A stretch of 6,863 bases of DNA. Source: Verrucomicrobiales bacterium. Lineage in GTDB: Bacteria > Verrucomicrobiota > Verrucomicrobiia > Limisphaerales > UBA1100. The notes under the pieces were generated by a model, which was not told where the DNA came from, did not search any database, and was given only the letters and a program-made list of their open reading frames with translations. The number at the start of each line of letters is the position of its first letter. Position 1 is the first letter of the stretch. The stretch is taken from the NCBI GenBank assembly GCA_003517285.1, contig DPAW01000333.1:4295-11157 (forward strand), in the 5' to 3' direction. Below are positions 1 to 6,065 of this stretch, one piece after another. The position numbers were made by a program, and so were the translations under genes.

Positions 1-672
1 TATTGGTGTTTGGAAAAGGGTTATGGACGCTGGACCGGGAAACGGGAGGAGAGTGAAGGCTGGTTCGTACGGGCTCGGGGCTGGATTCGGGTGATGCAAT
101 GGGACGCCTGGTTGTCGATGGTGGTGTACACATTTTGCACCATTGTCTTTTATCTGTTGGGCGCGGCCGTCTTGGGGCGGCTAGGATTGTTGCCCGAAAA
201 GCAGGATCTCATCCGCACGCTCTCGGTCATGTACACGCCGGTGTTTGGCGGATACGCGGTTGGGATTTTTCTGATCGGTGCCGTGGCGGTTTTGTTTTCG
301 ACCTTCTTCATTTCGAACGCCACTAAGTGCCGATTGTACACGGACTTCGCAGCCGTCTCCGGCTTGGTGAAATTGGATGATGCCCGGCGCGAGCAATGGG
401 TGCGGGGTTTCGGGGCGGCGTTGCCGTTGATCTGTGTGTTGGTCTATGTTGTTTGGCCGAATCCAGGGAAGTTGGTGGTGATTTCTGGGATGTTCCAAAG
501 CCTGTTGTTGGTGCCGTTGGGGTTTGCAGTGTTGTGGTTGCGCTACCGAGAAGGGGAGGCTTGTTTGCAATCGGGGCTGGCGTGGGATGTGATGTTGTGG
601 ATTTCGTTTATCAGTTTCGTGGGCATCGGCTTGTATTTGGCTATTACCAAGCTGGGGAAAATTTTCGGTTGA
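1..672 (+). CDS. Nramp-like divalent metal transporter, C-terminal part (5' end outside window)
   Basis: The reading frame is open from the first base (it begins Y-W-C-L-E-K-G-Y) and ends at TGA 670-672, so this is the last 223 codons of a longer gene. A TTG at 10 could be mistaken for a start, but the frame continues upstream and the residues before it fit the family. The protein is strongly hydrophobic, with about five membrane segments near codons 37-59, 85-104, 137-152, 157-180 and 197-215. Phrases such as GWIRVMQWDAW (27-37), FYLLGAAVL (50-58) and LFSTFFISNA (98-107) match my memory of the Nramp-like metal transporters annotated in Planctomycetes and Verrucomicrobia. Nramp proteins import Mn2+ or Fe2+ across the inner membrane with protons. 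The metal-binding helices 1 and 6 would be upstream, so metal choice cannot be judged. Leu is often TTG and Gly often GGG, unlike the transketolase gene. Another multi-helix transporter remains possible. Confidence 0.75.
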   Translation, partial: YWCLEKGYGRWTGKREESEGWFVRARGWIRVMQWDAWLSMVVYTFCTIVFYLLGAAVLGRLGLLPEKQDLIRTLSVMYTPVFGGYAVGIFLIGAVAVLFSTFFISNATKCRLYTDFAAVSGLVKLDDARREQWVRGFGAALPLICVLVYVVWPNPGKLVVISGMFQSLLLVPLGFAVLWLRYREGEACLQSGLAWDVMLWISFISFVGIGLYLAITKLGKIFG

Positions 673-705
673 GCACCCAGCCTCTAGGCGTTGAATAGGG
701 CCGTT

Positions 706-912
706 ATGCTGAATGAGGCAGTTGGATTTTCCGGGGAGTCGGTCGAGGCGGTGTCTTCGGCCATCAATCGCTATGGACGTCAGGCGAACATGGAGCCGAT
801 CAGTGTTTCCATTTGTCAGGAAGGCAGTGGCTCTAGTTCGTTCTTTCGCGGAATCGCCGTGTTTACTCCGCAATATGAGGAGGAGGAAGGTGGCGAGGAA
901 ATGGGTTACTAG
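706..912 (+). CDS. small hypothetical protein, 68 residues
   Basis: I do not recognise this protein. It starts at ATG 706, 33 bases after the transporter stop, with a weak AGGG (697-700) five bases upstream as a possible ribosome site; it ends at TAG 910-912. The frame continues upstream to a TTG at 691, but that is followed at once by an unlikely short leader. The product has a helix-like N-terminal part (about residues 1-28), a stretch that could form two beta strands around a Gly/Ser turn (EPISVSICQEGSGSSSFFRGIAVF, split here as EPISVSICQEG and GSSSFFRGIAVF), and a very acidic tail (residues 58-66, mostly Glu and Gly). There is no signal peptide or membrane segment. It may be co-transcribed with the transporter. 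An overlapping +2 frame (713-925) is rich in Arg and looks less natural. Chance ORF is a real alternative. Confidence 0.42.
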   Translation: MLNEAVGFSGESVEAVSSAINRYGRQANMEPISVSICQEGSGSSSFFRGIAVFTPQYEEEEGGEEMGY

Positions 913-956
913 CGGCTTGCGCTGAGCTCTCGCTTGGCGTACACCAACGCTTCGGC

Positions 957-1033
957 GCGCGCGTAGCTCAATTGGATAGAGCAGTGGTTTCCGGAACCAA
1001 AGGTTGAAGGTTCAAGTCCTTCCGTGCGTACCA
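957..1033 (+). tRNA. tRNA-Arg (anticodon CCG)
   Basis: A full cloverleaf can be folded by eye. The acceptor stem pairs 957-963 with 1023-1029; the D stem is GCTC 966-969 with GAGC 979-982; the anticodon stem is 984-988 with 996-1000; the anticodon loop 989-995 reads TTCCGGA, giving anticodon CCG at 991-993, which reads the Arg codon CGG; the variable loop is 1001-1005; the T stem is GAAGG 1006-1010 with CCTTC 1018-1022 around the loop TTCAAGT. The discriminator is A1030 and CCA is encoded at 1031-1033. Two small oddities are a G-U pair closing the acceptor stem (957 with 1029, plus another G-U at 961/1025) and a G-A mismatch at the top of the anticodon stem (984/1000). It lies alone between the small ORF and transketolase. 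Confidence 0.95.
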
Positions 1034-1046
1034 TTTTCATTTTTCC

Positions 1047-1076
1047 CTGAAAACACCTCATTTAGTCAGGTAATAT
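1047..1076 (+). promoter_or_regulatory. weak candidate promoter for transketolase
   Basis: CTGAAA at 1047-1052 matches four of six bases of the sigma-70 -35 box, and TAATAT at 1071-1076 matches four of six bases of the -10 box, with an 18-base spacer. It lies in the AT-rich part of the gap between the tRNA and transketolase, the only non-coding stretch where that promoter could sit unless transcription reads through the tRNA. Transcription from here would give a leader of about 55-60 bases that includes the hairpin at 1114-1134. The match is weak and the housekeeping consensus of this organism is unknown. The same gap has a short inverted repeat CCTGA/TCAGG (1046-1050, 1066-1070) with no T-run, which I do not call as a terminator. 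Confidence 0.22.
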
Positions 1077-1113
1077 TTAACTGGCAATTTTGCCTTCTCC
1101 GCCTAGAGTGCGC

Positions 1114-1134
1114 TCCCCGCTTTTATGGTGGGGA
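1114..1134 (+). promoter_or_regulatory. hairpin over the transketolase ribosome-binding site
   Basis: Bases 1114-1120 (TCCCCGC) pair with 1128-1134 (GTGGGGA as seven pairs including one G-U) around the seven-base loop TTTTATG. The 3' arm contains GGGGA, the only purine-rich Shine-Dalgarno-like sequence before the ATG at 1141, placed seven bases upstream of it. If the hairpin forms in the mRNA it would hide that site and damp translation. The pairing is seen directly; any regulatory role is inference. It is not a terminator, because no T-run follows and the start codon lies seven bases away. Confidence 0.4.
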
Positions 1135-1140
1135 TATGTT

Positions 1141-3201
1141 ATGGGAGCAGATAATTCGCCAGTAGACGCGGTGACAGCGCCGCCTTTGAAGCCAATCGCC
1201 ATTCCCGCCCGTTTGGCGGATACGCCCGCGCAGGGGCCGAAGTATGCCGTCAGCGTGAACAACTCTGGTGGCGAGGTCGTGACGGTGGCCGACCCGAATG
1301 CCACGCGCGCGGCAGTGGCCCTGATGAATATTCATGCGGTGACCGGCGGAGCGGCCTGTCACTGGGGCGGCCCAGCGGCGTTTGCTGAGATCATGGCGGC
1401 CACTCACGCGATCATGTTCGCCACTGAAGGCCGGCAATGGCACGAAGCGTTTAACTTCGTCAATGACGCCGGTCACACTGAGAACGGGGTTTACGCCTTG
1501 CGCGCTAATTACAATTTCGACGGGCAGGATTACACGGCGCTCCGCGGTTTTCGCGGCATTCATAGCAAGCTCACCGGTCACGGTGAGAGCCATCTGAATC
1601 CCGAGGGTGTGCTGATCAGTAACGGCCCGTTGGGCTCCGGATTGCCGCAGGCGCAGGGGCTGGCGATTGGCGATCAACTGGCTGGCAACGATCGCGTGAC
1701 GGTCTGCACCATTTCCGATGGCGCGATGATGGAAGGCGAAGCGAAGGAATCGCTAGCCGCCATTCCTGGCTTGGCCGTGAAAGGGCACGTGAATCCGTTC
1801 GTGCTGATTCTTTCCGATAATGACACCAAGCTTTCCGGCCGCATTACGAATGACAGCTTTTCCATGCAGCCGAGCTTCGAGGCCATCGGTGTGCTGGGCT
1901 GGAATGTGATCAAGGTTGAAGACGGTCACGATCTGCAGGCCGTTTACAGCGCACTGGAATCGGGCATTGCCGCCGCGAAGGGTGATCCGGCGAAGCCCGT
2001 GTGTCTTTGGGTAAAAACCATCAAGGGCAAGGGCATTGCGTCCACGGAGGAAAATGCCTCTGGCGGTCACGGCTTCCCGCTAGGTAATGCGGAGAAGATT
2101 GTGGAATGGATTCAGGAAATCTATGGCGATGCCGCCGCGCCCACTGAGTTTCTGGACTGGGCAAATGAACTGAATGCTGAGTGGAAAGCCATGGAAGAAG
2201 CCAAGGCGACTGCGCCCGCAAGCGATGCGCCGCCGGTCAAGAAGAGCAAAGTTCAGGCTGGTCTGGCGAAGGGCGCCATTCGCGCCGCACAAGAAGGCGC
2301 GCCGGTGTTTTCGGTGTCGTCCGACGTGCAGGGTTCCACGGGAATCTCCGCTTTTCAGAAAGCCATCGAGGGCCGCTTCATTGAAGTCGGCATCGCCGAG
2401 GCCAATATGGTTAGCACCGGAGCCGGCTTGAGCAAGGTGGGTTTTGTGCCTATCGTTGATACCTTCGGCCAATTCGGCGTCACCAAAGGTAATCTCCCAC
2501 TCACTATGGCAGCCCTGAGTCAAGGGCCGGTGATCGCGATGTTCAGCCATGTGGGTTTTCAGGATGCGGCCGATGGCGCGAGTCATCAGGCAACCACCTA
2601 TCTCGCCGCGGTTGGCGCCATTCCTCACACTACAGTGATTGTGCCGTCCTGCCCGGATGAAGCGGAGCAGTTCATGTATCAGGCCATCAAACGCTTCGAG
2701 GCCGATCGCGCCGCGGGCAAGGATGGCGAATCCTTTATTTTCTTTGTCGGCCGGGAAAACTACCCGCTCAGCTGGGTGGACAATCCCGTGTACGAATGGG
2801 GCAAGGCGCAGGTGTTACGCGAGGGCAGCGATGTGGTGCTCGTGGGCAGCGGCGTGCTGCTCAACCGCGTGATTGAAGCTGGCGATCAACTTGCCTCGGA
2901 TGGCGTCAACGCCACCGTCATCAATAACCCGTTTGTGAATCAGGTGGATCTGGGCACGATTGGTGCCGCGGTGAATGCCGCCGGCGGCCGGTTGGTGACT
3001 ATTGAAGATCATCAAGTGAAGGGCGGTATGGGAGCGCAGGTGAGTCACGCGCTCTCAAACGCCGGTATCGCTCACCGCATCAAGACTCTGGGGATCGCCG
3101 GCGAGTTTGGCCAATCGGCCTATAAGGCGGATGAGTTGTATGATAAGTTCGGACTTAACGTCGAAGGCGTGAAAGCGGCGGCTAAGGAGCTCCTGGCCTA
3201 A
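1141..3201 (+). CDS. tkt: transketolase (divergent, full length)
   Basis: A 686-residue thiamine-diphosphate enzyme that moves two-carbon units between sugar phosphates in the pentose phosphate or Calvin pathways, in the cytoplasm. The three-domain order is complete. In the N-terminal cofactor domain the expected active-site histidines can be placed at H74 (ACHWGG), H112 (AGHTEN), H147 (TGHGES) and H310 (GGHGFPLG); NGPLGSG follows H147. The metal-binding motif reads SDGAMMEGE (192-200) with N227 in SDND, where typical transketolases have GDG. In the pyrimidine domain the catalytic Glu is E420 (GIAEAN) and H482 lies in DGASHQ. The C-terminal domain ends FGLNVEGVKAAAKELLA, close to other transketolases. 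About 55 residues precede the first conserved block. ATG 1141 is chosen over in-frame TTG 1090 because it follows GGGGA by seven bases and gives a normal length. Monocistronic by layout: a tRNA lies upstream and a convergent gene 13 bases downstream. A related ketolase with another substrate cannot be excluded. Confidence 0.92.
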   Translation: MGADNSPVDAVTAPPLKPIAIPARLADTPAQGPKYAVSVNNSGGEVVTVADPNATRAAVALMNIHAVTGGAACHWGGPAAFAEIMAATHAIMFATEGRQWHEAFNFVNDAGHTENGVYALRANYNFDGQDYTALRGFRGIHSKLTGHGESHLNPEGVLISNGPLGSGLPQAQGLAIGDQLAGNDRVTVCTISDGAMMEGEAKESLAAIPGLAVKGHVNPFVLILSDNDTKLSGRITNDSFSMQPSFEAIGVLGWNVIKVEDGHDLQAVYSALESGIAAAKGDPAKPVCLWVKTIKGKGIASTEENASGGHGFPLGNAEKIVEWIQEIYGDAAAPTEFLDWANELNAEWKAMEEAKATAPASDAPPVKKSKVQAGLAKGAIRAAQEGAPVFSVSSDVQGSTGISAFQKAIEGRFIEVGIAEANMVSTGAGLSKVGFVPIVDTFGQFGVTKGNLPLTMAALSQGPVIAMFSHVGFQDAADGASHQATTYLAAVGAIPHTTVIVPSCPDEAEQFMYQAIKRFEADRAAGKDGESFIFFVGRENYPLSWVDNPVYEWGKAQVLREGSDVVLVGSGVLLNRVIEAGDQLASDGVNATVINNPFVNQVDLGTIGAAVNAAGGRLVTIEDHQVKGGMGAQVSHALSNAGIAHRIKTLGIAGEFGQSAYKADELYDKFGLNVEGVKAAAKELLA

Positions 3202-3214
3202 AGTCGAAATTTGT

Positions 3215-3352
3215 TTAGCGGCCGAGAAGGCCGGCCTTGACGGGCACCCAGCCTTTGCCGGGAATAAACTCCCGATGGCCAGTGTCCGTGCTTTGGCAGC
3301 CGGCTGCAATCAGCAACAAGGCACCCACGGCGATGAGAATCATCTTGGACAT
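3215..3352 (-). CDS. small lipoprotein, 45 residues
   Basis: The minus-strand frame starts at ATG 3350-3352 (MSKMILIAVGALLLIAAGCQ) and ends at TAA 3215-3217. The N-terminus is a typical lipoprotein signal: Lys3, a hydrophobic run 5-17, and a lipobox-like AAGC with Cys19 as the expected lipidated residue. The mature part would be only 27 residues, with the polar stretch TDTGHREFIPGKGWVPVK. The frame is open further upstream (to 3415), but that would place a poor leader before the signal and run into yqgE, so the internal ATG is preferred; Met4 is a second choice. No clear Shine-Dalgarno is seen. It is convergent with transketolase (13-base gap) and divergent from yqgE (61-base gap), so it is probably its own transcript. 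I do not recognise a family; function is unknown beyond likely membrane anchoring. Confidence 0.65.
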   Translation of the reverse strand: MSKMILIAVGALLLIAAGCQSTDTGHREFIPGKGWVPVKAGLLGR

Positions 3353-3413
3353 GGGTTCAGTGTAAACGTCATTGCCGCCCACGCAAGCTTGTTGCAACAT
3401 TCCACGAAACCCC
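3353..3413. promoter_or_regulatory. divergent gap between lipoprotein gene and yqgE, with two adjacent palindromes
   Basis: These 61 bases must carry the signals for both divergent genes. Two perfect short palindromes touch here: CAAGCTTG (3384-3391) and TGTTGCAACA (3390-3399), 15 bases before the yqgE start. They could be a regulator site or chance. I see no convincing -35/-10 pair in either direction and no strong ribosome site before either ATG. Confidence 0.25.
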
Positions 3414-3977
3414 ATGGAAGAAGGTCCTTTTAAGTCTTTGCAAGGTCAGTTGCTGGTCGATAGCGGCAGTTTGGCGGGGTCATTCTTCAACCGCACGGTG
3501 GTCCTGCTGTGCCAGCACAACGAGGAGGGGGCCTTCGGATTGGTGCTGAATCGGCCGATGGATAAGACGGTGGGAGAGATGATCGTGGAGGATTTGCCAG
3601 AGCGTATTCAGGAACAGGACCTGTCTATTGGCGGGCCTGTGCAGGGGCAGGCAATGAGTTTTCTGCATGCGGACGATTATCTGCCTGACGCCAATGTCAT
3701 CCCAAATTTGAATCTCGAGCATTCCATCGATGAACTGTTGGAGATTGGTAATTCTTTTTCGTCCACGTCCCAGGTTCGGATTTTTGCCGGCTACTCCGGC
3801 TGGGGATCGGGGCAGTTGGAGGATGAACTGCAGCGCAATTCCTGGCTTACGCATCCGGCCAGCGTGGATCATGTGTTTGCCATTCCGCCGGGGCAATTGT
3901 GGCGGGCTGTGATGCTTGAGATGGGCGGGGTGCACCAGTTGATGGCCAACGCGCCGGATGATCTGTCCTGGAATTAG
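3414..3977 (+). CDS. YqgE/AlgH family protein (DUF179)
   Basis: A 187-residue soluble protein of the widespread YqgE/AlgH family, whose biochemical role is not settled; the AlgH name comes from a link to alginate regulation in Pseudomonas. Family marks are clear: the opening [20 protein letters not shown] region (11-30), [18 protein letters not shown] (31-48), GGPVQ (73-77), and [17 protein letters not shown] (122-138) followed by a conserved SW. Length is normal for the family. The frame runs upstream to a TTG at 3372, but the ATG at 3414 gives the usual start a few residues before the first conserved Gly. No good Shine-Dalgarno precedes it (CCACGAAACCCC). No signal peptide is seen, so it is expected in the cytoplasm. 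Its TAG (3975-3977) overlaps the uvrB stop on the other strand. Confidence 0.93.
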   Translation: MEEGPFKSLQGQLLVDSGSLAGSFFNRTVVLLCQHNEEGAFGLVLNRPMDKTVGEMIVEDLPERIQEQDLSIGGPVQGQAMSFLHADDYLPDANVIPNLNLEHSIDELLEIGNSFSSTSQVRIFAGYSGWGSGQLEDELQRNSWLTHPASVDHVFAIPPGQLWRAVMLEMGGVHQLMANAPDDLSWN

Positions 3978-5941
3978 GTTTCCAGTTCTTTCTTGAGCAT
4001 CTTCACCTGATCACGCAGGTGGGCGGCCTTTTCGAATTCCAAATTTTCGGCGGCCGTGAGCATCTCCTGCTCCAGCTCGCGAATGGTTTCCGTGACATCG
4101 TATTCGCCGCCGGCATCACGTAACAGCATGGTGGCTTTGTCTGTGGCTTCCTGTCGGTTGCCTAGGCTATCCTCCACGGCACGGGACACACTGCGAGGCG
4201 TGATGTTGTGTTCCTCGTTGTGCTTGAGTTGCTTCTCGCGGCGATAATTCGAAACAGCCAGAAACGCCTTGATGCTTTTCGTCATCTCATCCGCATAGAG
4301 AATCACCTGGCCATTCAGGTGCCGTGCCGCGCGGCCGGCGGTTTGAATGAGTGAAGTGGCGCTGCGAAGGTAGCCTTCCTTGTCCGCATCCAAAATGGCG
4401 ACCAGCGAGACTTCAGGGAGATCGAGTCCTTCACGCAGAAGGTTGATGCCCACCAACACATCAAATTCGCCCATGCGCAGAGCACGCAGGATTTCAACGC
4501 GCTCCAGTGCGTCGATCTCGCTGTGGAGGTAACGAACGTTGATGCCGATTTCGCGCAGGTAATCGGTGAGTTCTTCGGCGGTGCGCTTGGTGAGTGTGGT
4601 CACCAGCACGCGCTCTTTTTGTTCCACGCGCTGGCGGCATTCCTCGATCAGATCATCGATCTGCCCCTTGAGCGGTTTGATTGTAATGGTCGGATCAAGC
4701 AGGCCGGTGGGGCGCACAATCTGTTCGGCCACATGCGGTTGAGACCAGCCCATTTCCTGTTCGGCGGGCGTGGCGCTGACATAAATAGTCTGATTTTGGT
4801 GTCCCTGAAATTCCTCAAAATTCAGAGGCCGGTTATCCAGGGCGCTGGGGAGACGGAAGCCGTGGTCTACCAACACGGTCTTGCGCGAGCGATCTCCAGC
4901 GAACATGCCGCGGATTTGAGGGAGCGTGGCGTGGCTTTCATCGACCACAAGTAGGAAATCTTCCGGGAAAAAATCCATCAAGGTATTGGGCTTTGAGCCG
5001 GGCGGGCGGACGCTAAGATGGCGGCTGTAGTTTTCGATCCCGCTGCAATAGCCAAGCTCCTCCATCATCTCGAGATCGTACTCTGTACGCATCTTGATGC
5101 GCTGCGCCTCCAGTAGTTTGCCTTCCTTTTCAAAATGCTGGATCTGTTCACGCAGCTCAGTGCGGATGGTTTTCATAGCGGCTTTGATCTTGTCCGCCTG
5201 CGTGACGAATTGTTTTCCAGGGAAAATTGTGACTGAATCGAGTGTTTCGGTGGTATTGCCGGTAAGCGGGTCAAAGCGTTGGATGCGGTCGATTTCGTCC
5301 CCGAAGAATTCCACACGAATCGCATCCTCAGTTTGTGCTGGGCGAATATCGACCGTGTCGCCGCGTACTCGGAATTGACTCCGCTCAAAGGCGATATCAT
5401 TCCGCGTGTATTGGATGTCCACCAGCTTGGTGAGGAGGAGTTCGCGTCCGATCTCCATTCCCTGAACCAGCGGAACCATAAGAGCCTCGTAGTCTTCGCG
5501 ATTGCCGATGCCGTAAATGCACGACACGCTCGCCACTACCACTACATCGCGCCGGCTCAATAGCGAACTCATGGTTGCTAGACGCATGCGTTCAATATCT
5601 TCGTTTACCGATGAATCCTTTTCAATAAACGTATCTGTGCGCGGGATGTAGGCTTCGGGCTGATAGTAATCGAAATAGCTGATGAAATATTCCACCGCGT
5701 TATTGGGGAAAAACCCCTTGAACTCGGCGTAGAGCTGGGCAGCGAGGGTTTTGTTGTGAGATATAACCAATGTGGGGCGATTGGTCTGGGCGATGACATT
5801 GGCCATCGTGAAGGTTTTGCCGCTGCCCGTGACACCCAACAATACCTGATGCGGAAGGTCCTCTTTCAAGCCGGTCGACAATTGCGCGATTGCATTCGGC
5901 TGATCGCCGGCGGGGGCATAAGGCTGATGGAGTTCGAACAC
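3974..5941 (-). CDS. uvrB: UvrABC system protein B (excinuclease ABC subunit B)
   Basis: UvrB is the central subunit of nucleotide excision repair: loaded by UvrA, it verifies the lesion and then recruits UvrC for incision. The 655-residue product is slightly shorter than the usual 660-680. Walker A is GVTGSGKT (36-43, Lys42). The DNA-wedging beta hairpin follows at about 89-110 ([18 protein letters not shown]), with Phe90 where I recall E. coli having Tyr. Motif II is DESH (334-337). The later helicase motif reads QTAGRAAR. The C-terminal UVR motif, which contacts UvrC, is at about 618-652 ([22 protein letters not shown], split by its core [10 protein letters not shown]). The start is GTG at 5939-5941; upstream in frame only non-start codons occur before a stop, and [15 protein letters not shown] is the standard UvrB opening. 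No Shine-Dalgarno is visible. A perfect TTGACA lies 29-34 bases upstream. It is divergent from hemW and convergent with yqgE. Confidence 0.98.
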   Translation of the reverse strand: MFELHQPYAPAGDQPNAIAQLSTGLKEDLPHQVLLGVTGSGKTFTMANVIAQTNRPTLVISHNKTLAAQLYAEFKGFFPNNAVEYFISYFDYYQPEAYIPRTDTFIEKDSSVNEDIERMRLATMSSLLSRRDVVVVASVSCIYGIGNREDYEALMVPLVQGMEIGRELLLTKLVDIQYTRNDIAFERSQFRVRGDTVDIRPAQTEDAIRVEFFGDEIDRIQRFDPLTGNTTETLDSVTIFPGKQFVTQADKIKAAMKTIRTELREQIQHFEKEGKLLEAQRIKMRTEYDLEMMEELGYCSGIENYSRHLSVRPPGSKPNTLMDFFPEDFLLVVDESHATLPQIRGMFAGDRSRKTVLVDHGFRLPSALDNRPLNFEEFQGHQNQTIYVSATPAEQEMGWSQPHVAEQIVRPTGLLDPTITIKPLKGQIDDLIEECRQRVEQKERVLVTTLTKRTAEELTDYLREIGINVRYLHSEIDALERVEILRALRMGEFDVLVGINLLREGLDLPEVSLVAILDADKEGYLRSATSLIQTAGRAARHLNGQVILYADEMTKSIKAFLAVSNYRREKQLKHNEEHNITPRSVSRAVEDSLGNRQEATDKATMLLRDAGGEYDVTETIRELEQEMLTAAENLEFEKAAHLRDQVKMLKKELET

Positions 5942-5946
5942 GCCGC

Positions 5947-5975
5947 AAGTTAGGGGCGGGGGAAGGGGATGTCAA
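5947..5975 (-). promoter_or_regulatory. candidate uvrB promoter close to the GTG start
   Basis: On the minus strand TTGACA (5975-5970) is a perfect -35 box. Seventeen bases further lies TAACTT (5952-5947), a poor -10 box with three of six consensus bases. Transcription from this pair would begin at or next to the GTG start at 5941, giving a nearly leaderless mRNA, in keeping with the absence of a Shine-Dalgarno. The -35 box overlaps the outer arm of the palindrome at 5973-6034. The poor -10 box keeps confidence low. Confidence 0.3.
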
Positions 5976-6034
5976 TTGAACCACAATGGCACAGAGTTCA
6001 TTATTCTCTGTGCCTTTGCAGTGAATTCAAATTG
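5973..6034. repeat. nested imperfect palindrome, possibly a dispersed intergenic repeat
   Basis: The inner arms GGCACAGAG (5988-5996) and CTCTGTGCC (6006-6014) are a perfect nine-base inverted repeat around the loop TTCATTATT. Outer arms CAATTGAA (5973-5980) and TTCAAATTG (6026-6034) also pair, with one bulged base, and scattered pairs (5984-5986 with 6016-6018) lie between. The whole could fold as a stem-loop of about 62 bases on either strand. The wording (ACCACA..GGCACAGAG on one side, CTCTGTGCC..TG on the other) resembles a short repeat that I recall, without certainty, as scattered between genes in many environmental bacteria. It sits between divergent promoters, so it is not a terminator for a gene in this window; no T-run follows it. 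An operator site is the main alternative. Confidence 0.55.
5976..6004 (+). promoter_or_regulatory. weak candidate hemW promoter within the palindrome
   Basis: TTGAAC (5976-5981, four of six bases of the -35 box) and CATTAT (5999-6004, four of six bases of the -10 box) are 17 bases apart on the plus strand. The -10 box would lie in the palindrome's loop, and the transcript would start near 6011, about 55 bases before the hemW start. The match is weak and position is the main argument. Confidence 0.2.
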
Positions 6035-6065
6035 CCGCTTTGTCCGTGCCGCACTAATCTGCCGC

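Noticed and set aside
181..873. Long minus-strand open frame opposite the transporter gene and small ORF
   Set aside because: Its product is rich in His, Gln, Arg and Pro without domain-like features; it is the antisense shadow of the membrane-protein frame.
877..903. Strong Shine-Dalgarno-like GAGGAGGAAGG near the end of the small ORF
   Set aside because: The only ATG after it (901) gives a three-residue frame, and a tRNA follows; the purine run is explained by Glu/Gly codons.
937..946. GCGTACACCA upstream of the tRNA, similar to the tRNA 3' end GCGTACCA, as a relic tRNA or attachment repeat
   Set aside because: The match is only about eight bases with an indel, no cloverleaf remains upstream, and there is no integrase.
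1083..1094. Small palindrome GGCAATTTTGCC before transketolase
   Set aside because: Five pairs with a two-base loop is too short to support a site or terminator by itself.
1090..1140. Extended transketolase start at TTG 1090
   Set aside because: It adds 17 residues encoded partly by the hairpin and lacks a ribosome site; ATG 1141 gives the normal length.
1123..1677. Minus-strand open frame of 184 codons opposite the transketolase N-terminus
   Set aside because: Arg- and His-rich shadow of a well-supported gene, without its own start signal.
3219..3238. GC-rich hairpin CGGCC/GGCCG and palindrome AAGGCCGGCCTT as a terminator for transketolase or the lipoprotein
   Set aside because: No T-run follows on either strand, and the bases encode the end of the lipoprotein (AGLLGR); chance is likely.
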